From: Thermoplasmata archaeon
Lineage (GTDB): Archaea > Thermoplasmatota > Thermoplasmata > Sysuiplasmatales > Sysuiplasmataceae
Direction of reading: 5' to 3'
Length of the DNA: 32,437 nt
Assembly: GCA_021817225.1 (NCBI GenBank)
Contig: JAKAVR010000020.1
Location: 1 to 32,437 of the forward strand
Positions 19,028-27,586 of this stretch are shown piece by piece. Within the stretch, counting starts at the first letter, position 1, and each line of letters opens with the position of its first letter. The notes below the pieces were generated by a model, which worked only from the letters and a program-made list of their open reading frames with translations, had not been told where the DNA came from and made no database searches. Made by a program: the position numbers and the translations under genes.

Positions 19028-22005
19028 TTCAGCTGCCCTCCGTACCTGCATACAGTGAAATACCCGCAGTGCGCGCATTCGCCCTCCATGGGTGTAACGG
19101 GGAAGTTCCCTGCACTGATGTTGTCTGCAACAGCTGTGATTTCGCTCCTGTAGCGTGACAGCTCAGCTGCAAACTGCTCCTCGCCAAGTATGGAGAAGTA
19201 CGCCCTCCTCCTTTCCTGGATGGGAAACAGCCTGCCCATGGAATCCCTTTTCACGATTCCCGCCTTGTCCGGAGTACCCTCTGACTTCAGCAGCATGTAG
19301 TAGAATGCACCTGCGAGTCTTGCCCCTTCTACTTCATCCAGATATACAGCGTAAAGCGGTATTCCGAAATCAATAAGCTTGTTGCCCGCCCTGAAATATC
19401 TCTTTGTAAGCCCGTCCGGCCTTCCCGACTTGTAGTCGTATACAATCATCTCGCCAGACTTGCTGTCCACCGTCTCCACTCTGTCAATCACTCCCCTGAA
19501 CCTGTGCTGTCCGAGGGAGAACGCCTTCTGACCGTTGTATCCAAACCTCTTCTCCAGCCCCTTTATCTCACCACCCATCCTTGATTCGGCATCCACCTCC
19601 CCATCGACAAAAGCCGAAAGAGATGCCTTCACCTCCTCCACATGCACAGTGAAAAGCAGGTTCCTGTTATCACGCCTGCCATAGAGTTCGTCAAAGTATC
19701 TGTCTGCAAAATCTTCTATTGCCTTCCTCGCCTTCTCCTTCCCCCCCGTTCTGATGAAGTCGAGCCCGTGTTTCTCATAGAACCGGTGCAGTATTTCGTG
19801 CATCTGCGACCCCCTGTCCATGGGGTTCAGGGGCGGAAGCGTCTGATTTGCGTTTACGATTCTGGTTGCAACATATCTGAAGGGACACTTTGAGTATTCG
19901 CTGAGGTCAGTCGCCGAGAGAATCCTGTCCTTGACCAGCTCCCTGATTTTCTCCTGTTTGAATCCCCATTCCAGCGGATCTGTGTCTGCAATACGCTTCC
20001 TCTCAAGTATGCCACCGATATCGGTTATGAATTCAGCCGGTGCATTCTTCAGTACTTCGGACTCGTCAGCTCCCGACGAGGAAAGCGCGGCTCGAATCCT
20101 TTCAGTTTCACGTGCATTCCAGACCACACCTTCCTCCGGGTAGAATGATGAGAATTCCAGGCTTTTACTCTCTATACTTTCAATCAGATCCTCCCTGCCC
20201 ACGTTTTTTTCCATCAACTGAAGTACAAATGTGGAAGGAAGGATCCGCCTTCCCTGCTCATCACTGTATACATAGGAGAAAGTTACAATATCGGACGAGG
20301 CAACAACACTTTCGAATGCATGACCCTCAATCGAGTTCCTGGCTTCCGTTGAGGAACGGAGGGAAACGCCGTTTCTGGAGATTGCATCGATGGCAGACTG
20401 CCTCAGGAAGACGCCATCCCTGACCCTGTCTGGAAAGACATCCTCGTTCATGCCAATCATGAACACATGTCTGAATTTCCTGAAATAGAGGAGGCCCGCA
20501 TCTGTGAAGAGAATGCTGTCACTCCCTGCCTGAACGGTCTTGAAATAGCTGTTGTCCACGTAGCTTTCAAGCATCTCGCTGAACTGTGCAAGAGTGATTT
20601 TGCCGTCAGTAAACGCCATCTCCCCCGCTTTGGAGAGCGAACTGAGTTCGCGGAGACCGTCTGTCAGCGCCGAGCTGCCGGTATATTCCTCACCTGTCAG
20701 AAGAGCCGTGGAGGCTGCACGCAGTATCTCCTTCGCAAACACGACCCAACAGTCTATTGCCATGCGCCCCGATGCTTTCTTCCTGAGCGCCTGAAACCAC
20801 CCGGAAAAGGGAACGCCACCCACCGGTCCGATCGGGTCGAATGCCTCAAGGTTTCCGCCGTTTGGAAGATTCTCGGGTAGATGCGCTGCAGATTCCTCAA
20901 CTTCCCCGAGCCTGTCTCCGGAAGAAGCGAAAAAGTCGTGTTCAAGCAGTCGCATCACCTTGCTCTTCGTGACAGGACCATTGAGAAGATCCAGAACACA
21001 TGCCAGAAAGGAGTAGTGCCTGATGCTGCCGAGCTTCTTCCTTCCCTCCCCGTCAACACGCAACCCGTACTCGCCGAATATGGCAATGGCCTCCTCCCTG
21101 TACTCCTCCGCAGATCTCGCCACCACCGCAAAGTCTGACTGGCCGAGACCACGGCCCGACAGCTCAGCAACTATTCTTCTGGCCACCTCCCTCAACTCCC
21201 TTCTCATGTCGGGAGCACCGAAGATATCTCTGATCGCGGCACCGTGGCCGGCTGCTCGCCCCTCTGCTCCGCTGGTGACTCCCGGGATTGCGCGCATGAG
21301 ATCCTGGACGGAGCGCCAGCCTATGTCCGTATTTCTGAAAAATATGGCCACCTCGGCCACCGATGCGAGGTTCTTCAAGAGCTTTATGAGCACGCTGTCT
21401 GCAAATACAAGTCCTGCCACCACAATTCGCCTTACTCCCGTATGGAGCAAGCACTCCGCATTTTTTGATGCGTCGTGAACGAGGAGGTACCTGTCGTAAA
21501 ATCCGTTCTCTGCAAGCTGGTTCATCCTCCCCCGGTACGCGCGGCTGAACTCCGAAAGGATCGATGTTCTGGCATTCTCCATACTGCTTCCATCGGAACC
21601 TTTTCTCAGCAATTCTTCGGCCGATCCCTCCGAACTGATGATGTTTGGCCATAGGGGCCTGAATTCCTTGAGGAGCGCATCCGCGAAGCCGCCAATGCTC
21701 TTGCTTCCTTCGCGGAAATCGAGTTCATCAACAATTTCCCTGGCGATGAGCTGAATAAGCTGGTCGGGAAGTACTACGGGCTTGACCCCTCTTGCCTCCA
21801 GCACAATCCTTGAGGAAAGCTCATCGAAGGTCATGAAAAGGGATGAATCAACAAACCCGTCCCTCTCCAGCAGGTAATCAGTCATTTCCCTGACGGCAAA
21901 CGAATCGGGAAGGACACACAGGGTTTCACCCCTGCTGCTGCCTGAATATTCATCGACCATTGACTGCAGCGGATCACCGAATGAAAAATGGACACCAGCA
22001 CCCAT
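19024..22005 (-). CDS. AddB-like helicase-fold protein with C-terminal PD-(D/E)XK nuclease and Fe-S-type cysteines
   Basis: FRHVFMIGMNEDVFPDRVRDG; SEYSKCPFRYVATRIV...RGSQMHEILHRFYEKHG; FRGVIDRVE...MIVYDYKSGRPDG; GECAHCGYFTVCRYGG. Confidence 0.85.
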   Translation of the reverse strand: MGAGVHFSFGDPLQSMVDEYSGSSRGETLCVLPDSFAVREMTDYLLERDGFVDSSLFMTFDELSSRIVLEARGVKPVVLPDQLIQLIAREIVDELDFREGSKSIGGFADALLKEFRPLWPNIISSEGSAEELLRKGSDGSSMENARTSILSEFSRAYRGRMNQLAENGFYDRYLLVHDASKNAECLLHTGVRRIVVAGLVFADSVLIKLLKNLASVAEVAIFFRNTDIGWRSVQDLMRAIPGVTSGAEGRAAGHGAAIRDIFGAPDMRRELREVARRIVAELSGRGLGQSDFAVVARSAEEYREEAIAIFGEYGLRVDGEGRKKLGSIRHYSFLACVLDLLNGPVTKSKVMRLLEHDFFASSGDRLGEVEESAAHLPENLPNGGNLEAFDPIGPVGGVPFSGWFQALRKKASGRMAIDCWVVFAKEILRAASTALLTGEEYTGSSALTDGLRELSSLSKAGEMAFTDGKITLAQFSEMLESYVDNSYFKTVQAGSDSILFTDAGLLYFRKFRHVFMIGMNEDVFPDRVRDGVFLRQSAIDAISRNGVSLRSSTEARNSIEGHAFESVVASSDIVTFSYVYSDEQGRRILPSTFVLQLMEKNVGREDLIESIESKSLEFSSFYPEEGVVWNARETERIRAALSSSGADESEVLKNAPAEFITDIGGILERKRIADTDPLEWGFKQEKIRELVKDRILSATDLSEYSKCPFRYVATRIVNANQTLPPLNPMDRGSQMHEILHRFYEKHGLDFIRTGGKEKARKAIEDFADRYFDELYGRRDNRNLLFTVHVEEVKASLSAFVDGEVDAESRMGGEIKGLEKRFGYNGQKAFSLGQHRFRGVIDRVETVDSKSGEMIVYDYKSGRPDGLTKRYFRAGNKLIDFGIPLYAVYLDEVEGARLAGAFYYMLLKSEGTPDKAGIVKRDSMGRLFPIQERRRAYFSILGEEQFAAELSRYRSEITAVADNISAGNFPVTPMEGECAHCGYFTVCRYGGQLK

Positions 22006-22166
22006 CTTCTAACACCCGTATTCAGGGACATTGCTCGTCATGGCCAGTTCAGTTCACTAAACATCCGGGACTCAGCTTTTAAGTTTATTGTGGGTGTGCT
22101 GTATGCACACTGCCCAGGCCGCACTCCCTGTCAGTGCAGGATCCGCAAGTGTCGCGGTCCTGTTGT

Positions 22167-23129
22167 TCAGACCTCTTTTCCCCTGCCTTCCTTCAATGCT
22201 TTTTCGTAGACATATCTTGCAGTGATGAGATCCTCCAGTCCGATACCAAGCGACTTGAAAATCGTCCTGTCTGTGGTGGAATGGGGATTGTGATTAAGCT
22301 TGCCTGCCAGGACCTGCCAGCACTCGTTTACATGCTCCTCCTCGAGATTACCGGACTGAAGCGCTCGTACAAGGTCTCCTGACTCGATAATCGCCTGTTC
22401 CCTGGAATCAACAACAACCGTCTTTGCAGAGCAGAATGTAGGCGTCTCAAGTTCGGCGGACTCTATCCTGTTTGCGCCAATTGCATTGATGTGGCAGTCA
22501 TCCGGCACGGAACTGTCTGATATCACGGGGTCCCTGGATGTTGTAGCTGTCACAAGTATGTCCATATGCCCGAAATCACCCGATGACTTCACACCTTCGG
22601 CATTCAGGCCGTACTTCTTCGAAATCATTTGCGAAAAAGACGCTGCCTTTTCAGCCGACCGGCCGCTGACGACGACACGGTCAATGTCACGCACGGCTGT
22701 CACCGCCTCTATCTGAGTCTCCGCCTGGTAACCCGTGCCTACACAAGCCAGAACCTCGGCGTCCTTCCTCGACAGCAGGTCTGTCATCACTCCTGAGGCC
22801 GCACCTGTCCTTAGCTGGCCCATCCTGCTTGCCTCTACAATGCATACTGGCTTCGTGTCTTCCACTGAAAAGAGAATCACAAGAAAACTGGCATCAATCC
22901 TGTTGCCGTAATATGCCTTAAGACCCGAAAAGCCTATGCTGTCAACAGCAACTGGAAGTATGTTTAACGATCCCTTGGCCGTCCTTACCCTGCCTCTTGG
23001 CAACGCATCCACCTTCCCTTCTGCCTGCAGCTCGAAACCGATCCTCACCTGCTCGATTGTCTCCTTCATTGTGAGCAGTTCATCCACGTCCTGTTCACTT
23101 ATGTACAGTGTCATGGGGAAGTCACTCAC
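22167..23129 (-). CDS. ornithine cyclodeaminase/mu-crystallin family protein
   Basis: LPRGRVRTAKGSLNILPVAVDSIGFSGLKAYYGN...SRMGQLRTGAASGVMTDLLSRKDAEVLACVGTGYQAETQIEAV; GTG start at 23129 (alternative Met five codons in). Confidence 0.92.
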   Translation of the reverse strand: MSDFPMTLYISEQDVDELLTMKETIEQVRIGFELQAEGKVDALPRGRVRTAKGSLNILPVAVDSIGFSGLKAYYGNRIDASFLVILFSVEDTKPVCIVEASRMGQLRTGAASGVMTDLLSRKDAEVLACVGTGYQAETQIEAVTAVRDIDRVVVSGRSAEKAASFSQMISKKYGLNAEGVKSSGDFGHMDILVTATTSRDPVISDSSVPDDCHINAIGANRIESAELETPTFCSAKTVVVDSREQAIIESGDLVRALQSGNLEEEHVNECWQVLAGKLNHNPHSTTDRTIFKSLGIGLEDLITARYVYEKALKEGRGKEV

Positions 23130-23641
23130 TTTTTGTTGTGCATTGTACCGGACGTCTGGCCAGCTGTCTTAAGCGCGGACCTTCCCATCTGGTCCCTCAG
23201 GGCATAAAGAGCCTGCCTGCTGAACTTGTTGGAATCGACGCTTCTGAACGGTCTCGTCACGACTCCTTCCCTGTCTATTACGAAGGCAAATTTCCTCGGT
23301 TTCTTCACAATCAGGCCCTCGACTGCGCCATACTTCCTGAAGAGGGCACCGGTTGGTTCCGGGAAAACTGGGTAATTGAGTTGGTGTTCGTCATGGAACT
23401 TCTGGACGGAAGCAGCGTCGGCGTGTATTGCCACAATCACCGAAGCTTTCAGCGCAAGAAACTCGTTGAAATCGTCCCTGAAATTGTCCACTATCTCGCC
23501 TGTATCTTGATGGTTTATGTCTGGGAGGAATACAAGCACCACCGGTCCCGACTGTATGACTGTATTGAGGTTGGCAATAGTCCCATCCCCCGAGGTCAGG
23601 CTGAAGTCTGGCGCTTTTGTCCCTTTTTCAGGTGCCTTCAT
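23126..23641 (-). CDS. peroxiredoxin-like (AhpC/TSA fold) protein without cysteines
   Basis: KAPDFSLTSGDGTIANLNTVIQSGPVVLVFLPDINHQDTGEIVDNFRDDF...YPVFPEPTGALFRKYGAV; start MKAPEKG (ORF to 23674). Confidence 0.82.
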   Translation of the reverse strand: MKAPEKGTKAPDFSLTSGDGTIANLNTVIQSGPVVLVFLPDINHQDTGEIVDNFRDDFNEFLALKASVIVAIHADAASVQKFHDEHQLNYPVFPEPTGALFRKYGAVEGLIVKKPRKFAFVIDREGVVTRPFRSVDSNKFSRQALYALRDQMGRSALKTAGQTSGTMHNKK

Positions 23642-23710
23642 CGTTTCACTCCTTTCGTCTCGGTTCGAAATCAATGCTCCAGCTTAAACTTGTCGTCCCC
23701 CCCTCATCCG

Positions 23711-23743
23711 CAGCCTCTCTCCCCCTGGTGGCGGGAGAGGCTG
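23711..23743. repeat. 9-bp inverted repeat in REP-like sequence
   Basis: CAGCCTCTC (23711-23719) / GAGAGGCTG (23735-23743) inside ccccctcatccgcagcctctctccccctggtggcgggagaggctg. Confidence 0.65.
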
Positions 23744-24065
23744 TCAAAATGTGGTGACTTATCCGATGAGAGCAGCCAAGGCGCCTGGACTGACTTGTCA
23801 ACTCGGCGAACCACCTGTTTCGACGCCGGTGCACTGGCAGCTGCCTATGGTGGTAAACTTTATCAGGGTACACCTCCACAAGGCGCGGTGTTTTCTTTTT
23901 TGTCGCCTGATCGAGAAAAGTCTGATACATGCTCAATTGTGTTGAGGTTAATAAGCTCCCGAACGATCCGGAGCCAATTGTGCCATTTGTTCTGCCAATC
24001 ATGTAGCATCAAAAACTACAAAATGTTTAAATCAAACGCACCAATTCGAAGCTTAGGGCTGAATA

Positions 24066-25859
24066 ATGACTACAATAATGGAACATGTAGTGAGCTCTGA
24101 ACAAGAGGACATTCCGGACTTCGAACTTAGCCCGAATGCAAGGTTCAATTCCAGGGCAGAAGCCTGGAGCGAGCTCAAGCATCTACTGACCGATGAAATG
24201 AGGCCTCTCAGGGTAACAATGAGCCTTTGCCCGGAGTGCACGGCAGACAAGAAGTGGGACACGATGAAGGTTCCCGCTGTTGTCTATGCGCATAACGGCA
24301 TGGTCAACATGGTCAAGGAGTGCAGGGAACACGGCGTTGTCCAAGACAAGTACTGGGAAGACGTCGACATGTATGTCACAGCCGAGCGCTACAAGGACCC
24401 CGGAATAAAACTGCTCAACCCGCAGGTCGACTTCAAGGCATCCAAGATAGATTGCCCCAAGCACTGCGGTCTCTGCGTCAAGCACAAGTCACACACCGGA
24501 CTGGGCAACATTGTGGTCACAAACAGGTGCGACCTTGCCTGCTGGTATTGTTTCTTCTATGCAAAGGAAGGAGAGCCCATCTACGAGCCGACACAGGACC
24601 AGATCAGGAAAATGCTGCTCAAGATGAGAAACGAGAAGCCCATAGGGGCCAACGCCGTCCAGATAACAGGTGGCGAGCCGACACTCAGGGACGACATCAT
24701 TGACATAATAAAGATTGCAAGAGACATCGGGTATGAGCATGTCCAGCTCAACACTGACTCGGTCAATTTCTCCCGCAAACCCGAGCTTGTGAAGGCGGTC
24801 AGAGAGGCAGGCTCCAACGTTGTCTACATGAGCTTCGACGGCGTAACACCTGAGGTAAACAGGAAGAACTACTACGAGGCCCCGCTTGCTCTTGAAAACT
24901 GCAGGAAGGCAGAGCTGGGGGTTGTTCTTGTTCCGACAGTCATCGGCGGCGTGAATGACCATCAGCTTGGAGCAATACTCAGGTTCGGTGCAACCAACAG
25001 TGATGTTGTCAGGGCAGTGAACTTCCAGCCGGTCTCGCTTGTCGGAAGGATGCCCAAGAAGCAGAGGGAGATGCAGCGTGTCACCATTCCTGGATGCATC
25101 AAGAAGATCGAAGAGCAGACAAACGGTGAAATTGGTAAGGAGGACTTCTTCACAGTCCCATCCACCACAAAACTCACCAACTTCATAGAGGCATTCACTG
25201 GCGAGGACAAATACAGGCTGTCGATACACTTCGCCTGCGGCGCAGGAACCTATGTCTTCAGGACAGACGACAACAAGCTTGTCCCTGTCACAAGGTTCAT
25301 CGATGTCGATGGGCTGTTCGACTACCTCCAGGAAAGGGCGGACGACATCAACAACGCAAAGAACAAGAAGCTCGCAAGGGCAAAGGCAGCTCTTCAGGTC
25401 ATATCAAAGATAAACTCGTTCATTGACTATGACCATGTGCCGCCCGAGCTGCACATTAAGCGCATGTTGATGAAGGCACTGATGAGCGGAAACTACGACG
25501 GACTGAAGGATTTCCACAAGAGATCCCTGTTCATCGGTTTCATGCACTTCATGGACCCGTACAACTACGATGTGGACAGGGTCGAGAAGTGCGACATACA
25601 CTACGCAATGCCTGACGGCAGGGTTGTGCCCTTCTGTGCATTCAACGTCATTCCTGAAATGTACAGGGACAAGGTCCAGAGGAAGTACTCCATACCCGCA
25701 AAGGACTATGAGGCAAAGACCGGCAAGAAGCTCCGGTTTGACAAGTTCAGGAGAGACTACACGCCTGAATACAAGAAGCAGATTGCGGACAAGTACTACA
25801 TCAACCCGCTGGGTGCCGAAAACATACCGACCGCACTCCCGGTAATAAGGGCAAAGTAA
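24066..25859 (+). CDS. tes: radical SAM protein of the tetraether lipid synthase (Tes/GDGT-MAS, MJ0619-like) family
   Basis: CDLACWYCFFYAKEG radical SAM motif, ITGGEPTLRDDI, N-terminal LCPECTAD and CPKHCGLCVKH cysteine motifs. Confidence 0.85.
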   Translation: MTTIMEHVVSSEQEDIPDFELSPNARFNSRAEAWSELKHLLTDEMRPLRVTMSLCPECTADKKWDTMKVPAVVYAHNGMVNMVKECREHGVVQDKYWEDVDMYVTAERYKDPGIKLLNPQVDFKASKIDCPKHCGLCVKHKSHTGLGNIVVTNRCDLACWYCFFYAKEGEPIYEPTQDQIRKMLLKMRNEKPIGANAVQITGGEPTLRDDIIDIIKIARDIGYEHVQLNTDSVNFSRKPELVKAVREAGSNVVYMSFDGVTPEVNRKNYYEAPLALENCRKAELGVVLVPTVIGGVNDHQLGAILRFGATNSDVVRAVNFQPVSLVGRMPKKQREMQRVTIPGCIKKIEEQTNGEIGKEDFFTVPSTTKLTNFIEAFTGEDKYRLSIHFACGAGTYVFRTDDNKLVPVTRFIDVDGLFDYLQERADDINNAKNKKLARAKAALQVISKINSFIDYDHVPPELHIKRMLMKALMSGNYDGLKDFHKRSLFIGFMHFMDPYNYDVDRVEKCDIHYAMPDGRVVPFCAFNVIPEMYRDKVQRKYSIPAKDYEAKTGKKLRFDKFRRDYTPEYKKQIADKYYINPLGAENIPTALPVIRAK

Positions 25860-25884
25860 TCGCACCGGACGGCTTCAATCTCTT

Positions 25885-26562
25885 TCACAATTTCTTCCTT
25901 TTTTCAAGTTTTCTTATTCTCATTACGGAACTAAGGCCTGTTGTCGCGGTGGTGTAATCGGCGATGGTCAACGCCTCCCTGTGAAGCGGGCTGTCCAGTG
26001 TGATGGTTTCATACTCTCCACCTTCCCCGCACTGGTTGACGCCTGTTTTTCTGTTCAGCGATTCAATTTCGTCAGCAAAAGAGCAGTCAATTACCCTGCC
26101 AAGGTGCTTCACTCCCAGTCCCTCGGCAGCCGTAGCGACAATTACCGCCCTGATACCCGCCTCTATGATATCCCTGAGAAGCAGCGACTGGCTCTTTCGC
26201 CACAGGGGGGAAAAACACCTGAGGCCCGCCTCATGGCACAGCATGTCAATTCGAGTGAACTGGTAGTCGGATTGTATTGCTCCTGTAACGATCCCCTCGG
26301 CCCCCTGCTTCTTTGCCTGTTCAATCAGGCGAAACAAGACCGTCAGCTCCTCCCCCTTTTCTGCCCTGGCGGCAATAAGTTTCTTTCTCATTGACAGTGC
26401 TATCTCGTCTACAATCTCAATGTTGGGTGTGTGAAACATCATTGAATCGGCATCCGAAGGCAGTACCGAAACAAGGAAAGGTACTTCGTGCCCTGACAGC
26501 TCCATGATGAATGTGGAGTATGTCGAGTCCTTTCCGCCCGAGTAGAGCGCTGCCAGTTTCAT
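25885..26562 (-). CDS. dph6: diphthine--ammonia ligase / PP-loop ATPase (Dph6, MJ0570-like)
   Basis: MKLAALYSGGKDSTYS...EGIVTGAIQSDYQFTRID...CFSPLWRKSQ...NQCGEGGEYETITLDSP; internal Met start (ORF to 26628). Confidence 0.9.
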   Translation of the reverse strand: MKLAALYSGGKDSTYSTFIMELSGHEVPFLVSVLPSDADSMMFHTPNIEIVDEIALSMRKKLIAARAEKGEELTVLFRLIEQAKKQGAEGIVTGAIQSDYQFTRIDMLCHEAGLRCFSPLWRKSQSLLLRDIIEAGIRAVIVATAAEGLGVKHLGRVIDCSFADEIESLNRKTGVNQCGEGGEYETITLDSPLHREALTIADYTTATTGLSSVMRIRKLEKRKKL

Positions 26563-26666
26563 ATTCAATAGCAATATGTGGCCGGGTGTGATATGCCTTT
26601 CCAGGCGCATGCATCTGTCTCCGTGCAATAAACGATCATATTATACGCGTCAGCGATTCACCAGCG

Positions 26667-26843
26667 ATGTACTGCCCCAGGTGCCTGAAAACAATCCCCG
26701 AGGACCGCATAAGTGATATCACAAGGGAGCTGAAGAACACCCTTGGAAACACAATGCTTGAGAAGGGGAAGTGCCCGGTATGCGGGACCGAGCTTATTTC
26801 AGCCGGCAAACCGGCAGAGCGGCATGAAAAGGGTAGTCTCTGA
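26667..26843 (+). CDS. small zinc-ribbon-like protein (58 aa)
   Basis: MYCPRCLKTIPEDRISDITRELKNTLGNTMLEKGKCPVCGTELISAGKPAERHEKGSL; two CxxC knuckles; below ORF track cutoff. Confidence 0.6.
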   Translation: MYCPRCLKTIPEDRISDITRELKNTLGNTMLEKGKCPVCGTELISAGKPAERHEKGSL

Positions 26844-26860
26844 ACATACCAGGTGACCCA

Positions 26861-27571
26861 ATGGCACTGGCCTATGATGAAATGTCCTTCGAGTCATTCG
26901 AAGGGGAACTGAAGGGAGACCCTATCTGCATTCTGCCCGTCGGCGCTACTGAGGAACATGGCAAGCATCTCCCGCTGTGCGCTGACAGCACTCAGGCGCT
27001 TTATACTGCCAGGGCTCTAGCGGAGAGGGTAAAAGGCCTCGTGCTCCCGCCTATATCGTACGGCGTGTCGTCATCGCTCAAGGATTTCCCAGGCACGCTG
27101 TCGATAAGCTTCGATGCTTTGCGGCTTATTGTCCGGGATATACTCAAGGAGCTGATACGGAACGGAGTCAGGAAGATAGTCGTCATTTCCTCTCACGGCG
27201 CCCAGGCCCACATGTCTGCGATCAGGACCGCATGCGAAGAGGTCGCCGATCTCGGGGATGTCAAGCTGATGGCTCTGTGCGATTATGAGATAGCATACAG
27301 GCTCAGGGGGACAGGCTCCATACCTATTGATGATGGCCACGGCGGCGTTGTGGAGACAAGCAGGATGCTTGCTTTGGCTCCAGACCTTGTGGGTGAGGCC
27401 AGGCCCTCAGGCAAAGACAGCACGCCCTCATTCCTGGTTTCCAGGCACAAGCGCAGATACATGACTGAGGGAATTATTGGTGAGAGTTCCAAGGCCACGG
27501 CTGATCTTGGAAAACAGATCAACAGCTATGTCATCGAGGAACTCGTCAAGGCAGTGAGAGCGGTGATGTAG
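26861..27571 (+). CDS. creatininase family amidohydrolase (possibly ArfB-type deformylase)
   Basis: LPVGATEEHGKHLPLCADS...VVISSHGAQAHM...DDGHGGVVETSRMLAL. Confidence 0.88.
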   Translation: MALAYDEMSFESFEGELKGDPICILPVGATEEHGKHLPLCADSTQALYTARALAERVKGLVLPPISYGVSSSLKDFPGTLSISFDALRLIVRDILKELIRNGVRKIVVISSHGAQAHMSAIRTACEEVADLGDVKLMALCDYEIAYRLRGTGSIPIDDGHGGVVETSRMLALAPDLVGEARPSGKDSTPSFLVSRHKRRYMTEGIIGESSKATADLGKQINSYVIEELVKAVRAVM

Positions 27572-27586
27572 CTGGACCACCCCGCC

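Noticed and set aside
23108-24100. 330-aa plus-strand ORF spanning the Prx-like gene and intergenic region
   Set aside because: Mostly antisense to the Prx-like CDS; the intergenic part contains the REP-like translation string, so not a credible protein.
24489-25229. 246-aa minus-strand ORF inside the radical SAM gene
   Set aside because: Antisense to a strongly supported CDS; no domain motifs.
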